A stretch of DNA of 64,000 bases from Druceiella hillmani (taxonomy: Eukaryota; Arthropoda; Insecta; Lepidoptera; Hepialidae). The DNA is taken from contig JAYKKI010000064.1 of NCBI GenBank assembly GCA_039881145.1, positions 868,001 through 932,000 on the forward strand. Direction: 5' to 3'. Position numbers and translations under genes: made by a program. Below, piece by piece: positions 59,515 to 64,000 of this stretch (positions within the stretch are counted from its first letter, which is position 1; each line of letters opens with the position of its first letter). The notes under the pieces were generated by a model. The model did not search any database. It was not told the DNA's origin and saw only the letters and a program-made list of their open reading frames with translations.

Positions 59515-61640
59515 ATGAGTAGAGAATCGATTGACGATACATTTTGGCCAATTCTAGGGTATCAGCGGATATTTGGCGTTCTCAGAAGAACTGTTAAGCG
59601 AGTTCCTACCAGGTTTACATCACAGTGTCAAAAGTTATACAGTTTCTTAACCATTGGAATATTGATTGTACTGCAAATTGCTGCTGGCATTTTGGTCTTT
59701 ACCGATATCATTTTGACTCTCCGTGACTACATTTTCCTTGCATTCAAAACACTTCAGATGATTTACGCTCTATATCTATTGTTGATTGAAATAACTTTTA
59801 GCAGAAATGTATTTGAAGGATTGATTTTGTATATTCAAGAAATAGATTATCTTTTTAAAATAGAGCATAGAAGGAATTTTTTGAGACAGGATGAATGTCA
59901 AAACTTTATATTTATTGGCCTTCTTATACTCTTCCATATTCTTTATACCAGTATAGATCTTGTAGCTAGAAGTATGAAATTTAGTTTGAACGCGTGCATT
60001 TATGCTGAGTTCAAAATCATTGTTTCAATTATTTTTGACCTAGAAATAATACTATTCTCTTTGATATTATTAAGCATAATAAAACGTGTGGATATGTTGA
60101 ATGTTTTCTTTGAATCTAAAAGTAGAGGAAACATGGTCACACCTATCGATGCCATATTTGGGAGATCTCAACATAATCTCAATTCCAATGATCATTTTAC
60201 ATTTGTATTGCCACTAAACGAAAATTCCATTTAACATTTATCCCAATTCTACATCCATTTGTTGGACCTGTGTCACCATTTAAAAATGATGTTTGAATTT
60301 CAGGTTCGTACTGAACATTTTAGTTAAAATTTCATAATAATATTTTAAGTTAACTGAATGCTTTCAAAAATGTCAATACAAATTAATATTATGAAGAAAC
60401 TTTTAACTTCATTTTTAGCTACTCATGTCACTCACTCTGATATTTTCTGGCGTTCTTCTTAACATATATTTGTTTCTTGAAGAATTAAAATATAATGTGA
60501 GTATTAACATATAAATATATATAAACAATAATACAGTTATAAAGAATATAGTGTTTGAGACTAAAAACTTGTTTTATAAGTTTACTAATTTTAATAAAAA
60601 AAAGAATATGCTTAAAAAGAAACATACTTGGTGAAACATTTAAAAACAATTTGGTGGGTTTCTTCCACTAAAATATGTAATTATTCAAAAGTATTTAGAT
60701 TTTTTTATGGATGAAAGAAATCCAGGATAAACGGGTATAGCAGTTTTACAAAGGGACTTACTCCCGGCAGTGAGTAAATTCAGGTTGTTTTAATTTTATG
60801 TGAGAATTATTATTATAATACTCGCTATCGTGAATGGACTGATAATGTGTCTGGTTGAGACACTTCAGATATTTTGTTGTTCATTTTATCGTGGTTTGTA
60901 GTCTTTTGTTCATTTCTTTTCATCCTTATTTTCTCCTTGTCATTAATTTAGAAAATGATTCTATTATTTGAGGTATAGCACCTCTAACATACAAGTAACT
61001 TGTTGTGCCTTATGTACCAGTACCATCATAAAATATGACTATGGCTAATCTTGATCTGAAATTATTTGGAAAAAATTAATTTCTACGATAGTTTTGTGAT
61101 TCGTTAAATTAATTCTGAATAGCTAAATTTTTCATAATAAATTTTAGGTAGTTTTGGATTTTCCTGTCACTTGCTGGATATTTTAACTAACTGCTACCAT
61201 ACCTGTTTGTAGCATTTTAGAGTTTTGTAGCCTACAACCAAATATTGGATTCCATCAGAGAAAGTGACAATTTGCTTGCAATTTTGTAATTAATGATTGT
61301 ATAAAAGACAGCAAGGGGAGACAAAGAAAGAGTGTTTATTAATAAGCAGAAGTAGACTTGTAAAATGTCCATCCGAACATAAATTTTGCCCGTAAAATGA
61401 TGAAATAAATTTTAATAGAGTTTGAGTGCAGATTTATAAAATAATATGTTTTTTGATCAACATTCATCATTAAAGACAATTTTCAGAGAGGGGATGTATT
61501 ACTTTACATAATTTGCATGTCGAGGCCACTGCACCACATTACGTCGTTGGTGGGTACATGTCTTGTGTGTGAAAAAATGTACTTGCAGATAGAAATAACA
61601 AAATCTTGTTTGACATCAATGCAAGTCGATGAGGAATTAC
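59515..61640 (+). pseudogene. Gustatory receptor with a single nonsense codon (exons 1-3; last exon not in window)
   Basis: Close paralogue of the Gr at 35.5 kb. Exons are 59515-60303, 60419-60496 and 61487-61640 (789, 78 and 154 nt). Exons 2 and 3 are exactly as long as in the intact gene and the phases are the same (0, 0, 1). Translation stops at TAA 60232-60234, where the intact paralogue has TAC (Tyr) in the stretch NSI-Y-HLSQFY. After it the frame continues cleanly through HLSQFYIHLLDL to the donor and on through exons 2 and 3. In exon 3 the conserved Trp before PLHH is Arg (AGG). The C-terminal exon with the TYhhhhhQF motif is not found before the window ends. ATG 59515 follows the same TCAGTT initiator as in the intact copy. 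It is probably a young pseudogene; stop readthrough or a sequencing error cannot be excluded. Confidence 0.8.
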
Positions 61641-61649
61641 GTAAGTGAG

Positions 61650-62845
61650 AAATTTTTATTTACACATTTGTTAATGGCTTTCTTTAATGTCAGTATTATT
61701 ATGAAATGGATATTTACACAGTGAATTGTATTCTAAATTACACATTAGTCTGTGCAAATATTTACTCTGATAAACTATTTCGAGATGGAGCATGCTGCAG
61801 ATGAAAGCCACTCCCCTTTATCCAGTTAAATAATTATTCTGCCTGATAAGATACCTTAAAATGACATTATGATATTGTAACAACTTGCTTATGAAGAATC
61901 ATATAGGAAAAAGTTTCATGTCGAAAAAAAAGCAACATAGTATTAGAATTAAGTACAGACAGACATGAATATACTGTCATATATGAACAGATAGATAATC
62001 ATCAATCATTTATCAACAACTTTGATTCACAAGTATGTAGTCAGCGTGGGTTTCATAATTTGTTGTAATTCTACAGGGGGGAATCACATAGAAATATTTA
62101 AAAATTTTTGCATGAATTTTCATAAAATTTCTTTCTACTGCTGAAAAGAAAACAAAATAATATATACAGCAAAAAATGTGTTTCACAATATGAAAGTTAA
62201 TTTTATTTTTGTTTGAGGAAACTGGATTACACTGGTGTGTGTGTGTGTGATTGTGTATAAGCCTAAAATAGTACAGAAAAAGACATTATACAATATATTT
62301 GAAGAAATAATTTAATTACATTTTTGAACTATGAGCAATGTCATAAAAATCTAATGTTTTCTAATTATCATTCTATTGATTGGGTTGCTAATTTGATTAG
62401 CTTGTCGTCAGTTGCGACTGATCTCATCTAATTTTTAATTATTTTATATTTTGAATAAAAAAAATAAATAATGTTATCATTACGGAACATGTTTTAAAGT
62501 GATTAATTAAGTTCACATTTAAAAACAAAATGAAAAAACTCATGCGCTATCTATATGACAGCTCTATTTGCACTCACGTTAATGGTATATTGAATCTTTT
62601 TAATTCATTGCACAATTCGTTCATCATATGTTAGTCCATCAGTAAATTCTATATAATTCTAAATAATTGACTGGGACATTAATGTGTTATCAATTTCATC
62701 CATCACAAGGGACTTTTATGGCAGTACTTGGGTAAATTTATTTACATAAAAAACTTTGATTTACAAATCTCAACTCGTGATCTTAATGCTGTGATAGCCA
62801 CCTTTTTTTTCATTTTAGTCAACCATCTCTTTCAATATCAATGCC
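61650..62845. other. Presumed intron 3 of the 59.5 kb Gr
   Basis: Starts at a GTAAGT donor. Sequence to about 61850 resembles the flank of the orphan exon at 27.8 kb; the rest is unassigned. Confidence 0.5.
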
Positions 62846-62849
62846 TATT

Positions 62850-63440
62850 GTATCACACATTTGGAATAGAAGGTTGACTTAGACATTAGATATTGAAATG
62901 AGTTATTCAGAGTGAGAAGATACTGTTAGAAACAAGACAATCATTTATAAAGGTGTATTATGCCCAGATAGAATATAACTTTAATCAGCATACGACAAGT
63001 GTAGATTTGTTAAATTAATTGCTGGGAAATACAAAATTTAAAGGAAAGCAAAAAATGGTTCTTGTCAAATTTCACCACCTTTTTCCATTGCCTTCAATAC
63101 TTGGTTAACTGGCTATGCGGATGGATCAGAGAAAAGAAAAATATACAGAATTGTGTAAAGTTGTTAGATTTCAAATTGAAAGTTGCGAAGTCTTTGCACG
63201 TGAAGGGAATGGATAAATAGTAAAAGGAATGACAATATATTGAATCTGACAACTAAAGTGAAATGAAAATAATTTCCCCTCATGATGAAAGACACTTGAT
63301 GATACTTGAGGACTTTCCTGTCTGGTGGCTGACACACCAATGCTGCAAAATACCTGGATGCAAACGGAAGTTACTATTAAAAAAATTTCAATACACGATA
63401 AAGAAATAATTTAGTATTAAAGTATTTATGTCAGATATTT
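62850..63440 (+). pseudogene. Second decayed copy of the same piggyBac C-terminal region
   Basis: Aligns directly with 58690-59290: YNQH..S-VDLL near 62985, the FKGK block, a region like SCEVFAREGNG, and a cysteine-rich end reading CCKIPGCKRK near 63340. Many stops. It lies downstream of exon 3 of the 59.5 kb Gr, in its presumed last intron. No Gr exon follows before the window ends. Confidence 0.55.
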
Positions 63441-63449
63441 TTCATTATT

Positions 63450-63965
63450 TTCTCCCTGTCAAGAACACAAATTTATAACCTAATCTACGATAGTGAATTT
63501 TTATTCTACTAAAGTGCTTGTAGAACATTTAGTTTTATCGAACATAATGTAATTTTTGAAAAGTCTAGGTAGTTTTGAGCCATATTAACTTCAAATTAAT
63601 GTTACAAATCCTAAGACAATTAAATATATGGAATTTTTATAAAACGGGAATAAATATATCTCTGTTGTTTTCATGTAAGTTTTTAATAATTTTATGACAT
63701 TTTGGTGAGGCAGTCATTTTCAGTAGTTATTTTGTAATTATGAAAATAATAGAGGTATTAGGTTGACAACTAATAAACCAGCTGTCTCAAAATTATTTAA
63801 TTTTTTACATGAGATTAATAAAGATAATAAACTATATAAGGACAAGCTTTCTTTGCTCAAAGAACTTGTTTTGGTTTTGGACGGGGTAGTTTTAAATTTA
63901 TGGAAAGGCTGACTATAAATCATTCACAATGACTATTTAACTATGAATGATATAAAATTTGCACC
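63450..63965. other. No recognised gene at the window end
   Basis: 63440-63600 weakly resembles 60930-61160. A short plus-strand frame near 63765-63910 is open but matches nothing I know. Confidence 0.4.
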
Positions 63966-63969
63966 ATCG

Positions 63970-63986
63970 GCAGACATGATGTCTGC
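63970..63986. repeat. 17-bp palindrome at the window end
   Basis: GCAGACATGATGTCTGC, 8-bp arms around one base. The window ends too soon to show its context. Confidence 0.6.
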
Positions 63987-64000
63987 CTGCAACTGAATGA

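Larger units (their letters stand above)
52650..61560 (+). repeat. Right arm of the long inverted segmental duplication
   Basis: Counterpart of 1-8300 in inverted orientation, with about 44 kb between the arms. It holds the piggyBac relic, the conserved Gr promoter and the 59.5 kb Gr. Microsatellites at 53570-53622, 57193-57262 and 57636-57697 are local differences. The outer limit is unknown because the left arm runs off the window. Confidence 0.75.

Overview
This is AT-rich nuclear DNA from an insect; I would not name a species from it. The evidence is spliced genes with GT-AG introns that encode seven-helix gustatory receptors (Gr family). The C-terminal Gr signature (T/S)Yhhhhh-QF is present. 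The rest is mostly decayed insect DNA transposons (piggyBac, mariner, DUF4817-type and Mutator-like), fragments of a non-LTR retrotransposon, fold-back elements and TA/TG microsatellites. There is no bacterial gene organisation and no recognisable RNA gene.

The main content is a Gr cluster in different states of repair. One copy looks complete: four exons on the + strand (35483-44216), 392 codons, all splice phases compatible. A close paralogue (59515-61640, +) has one nonsense codon and runs to the limit of what is visible. A third close copy (876-1527, -) lost its first third by a deletion that joined it to an old piggyBac fragment. A more distant Gr (13833-19491, -) has five exons, a TA-dinucleotide frameshift and an in-frame stop, and carries a nearly intact piggyBac element in one intron. 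A lone exon-3 relic lies at 27641-27788 (+).

The first 8.3 kb of the window is an inverted, diverged copy of about 52.65-61.56 kb. Matching blocks run in the same order throughout, including the Gr exons and the upstream piggyBac relic. The 34.4-38.7 kb region is another copy, in the same orientation as the 58 kb one. The cluster therefore grew by segmental duplication, with both inverted and direct copies.

Layout: 0-8.3 kb, left duplication arm; 8.3-13.6 kb, repeats and unassigned DNA with a 37-bp minisatellite; 13.8-19.5 kb, Gr pseudogene interrupted by piggyBac 1 (15224-17702); 20.4-24 kb, fold-back arm, hairpin, DUF4817-type transposase relic and piggyBac 2; 24-34 kb, mostly unassigned, with the lone Gr exon; 34.4-44.2 kb, the intact Gr, whose introns hold a LINE fragment, a Mutator-like relic, a piggyBac-derived short element and a long hairpin; 44.2-52.6 kb, repeats, a mariner relic and piggyBac 3; 52.6-64 kb, right arm with the third Gr and two piggyBac relics. 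The receptor genes are the only likely host genes seen.
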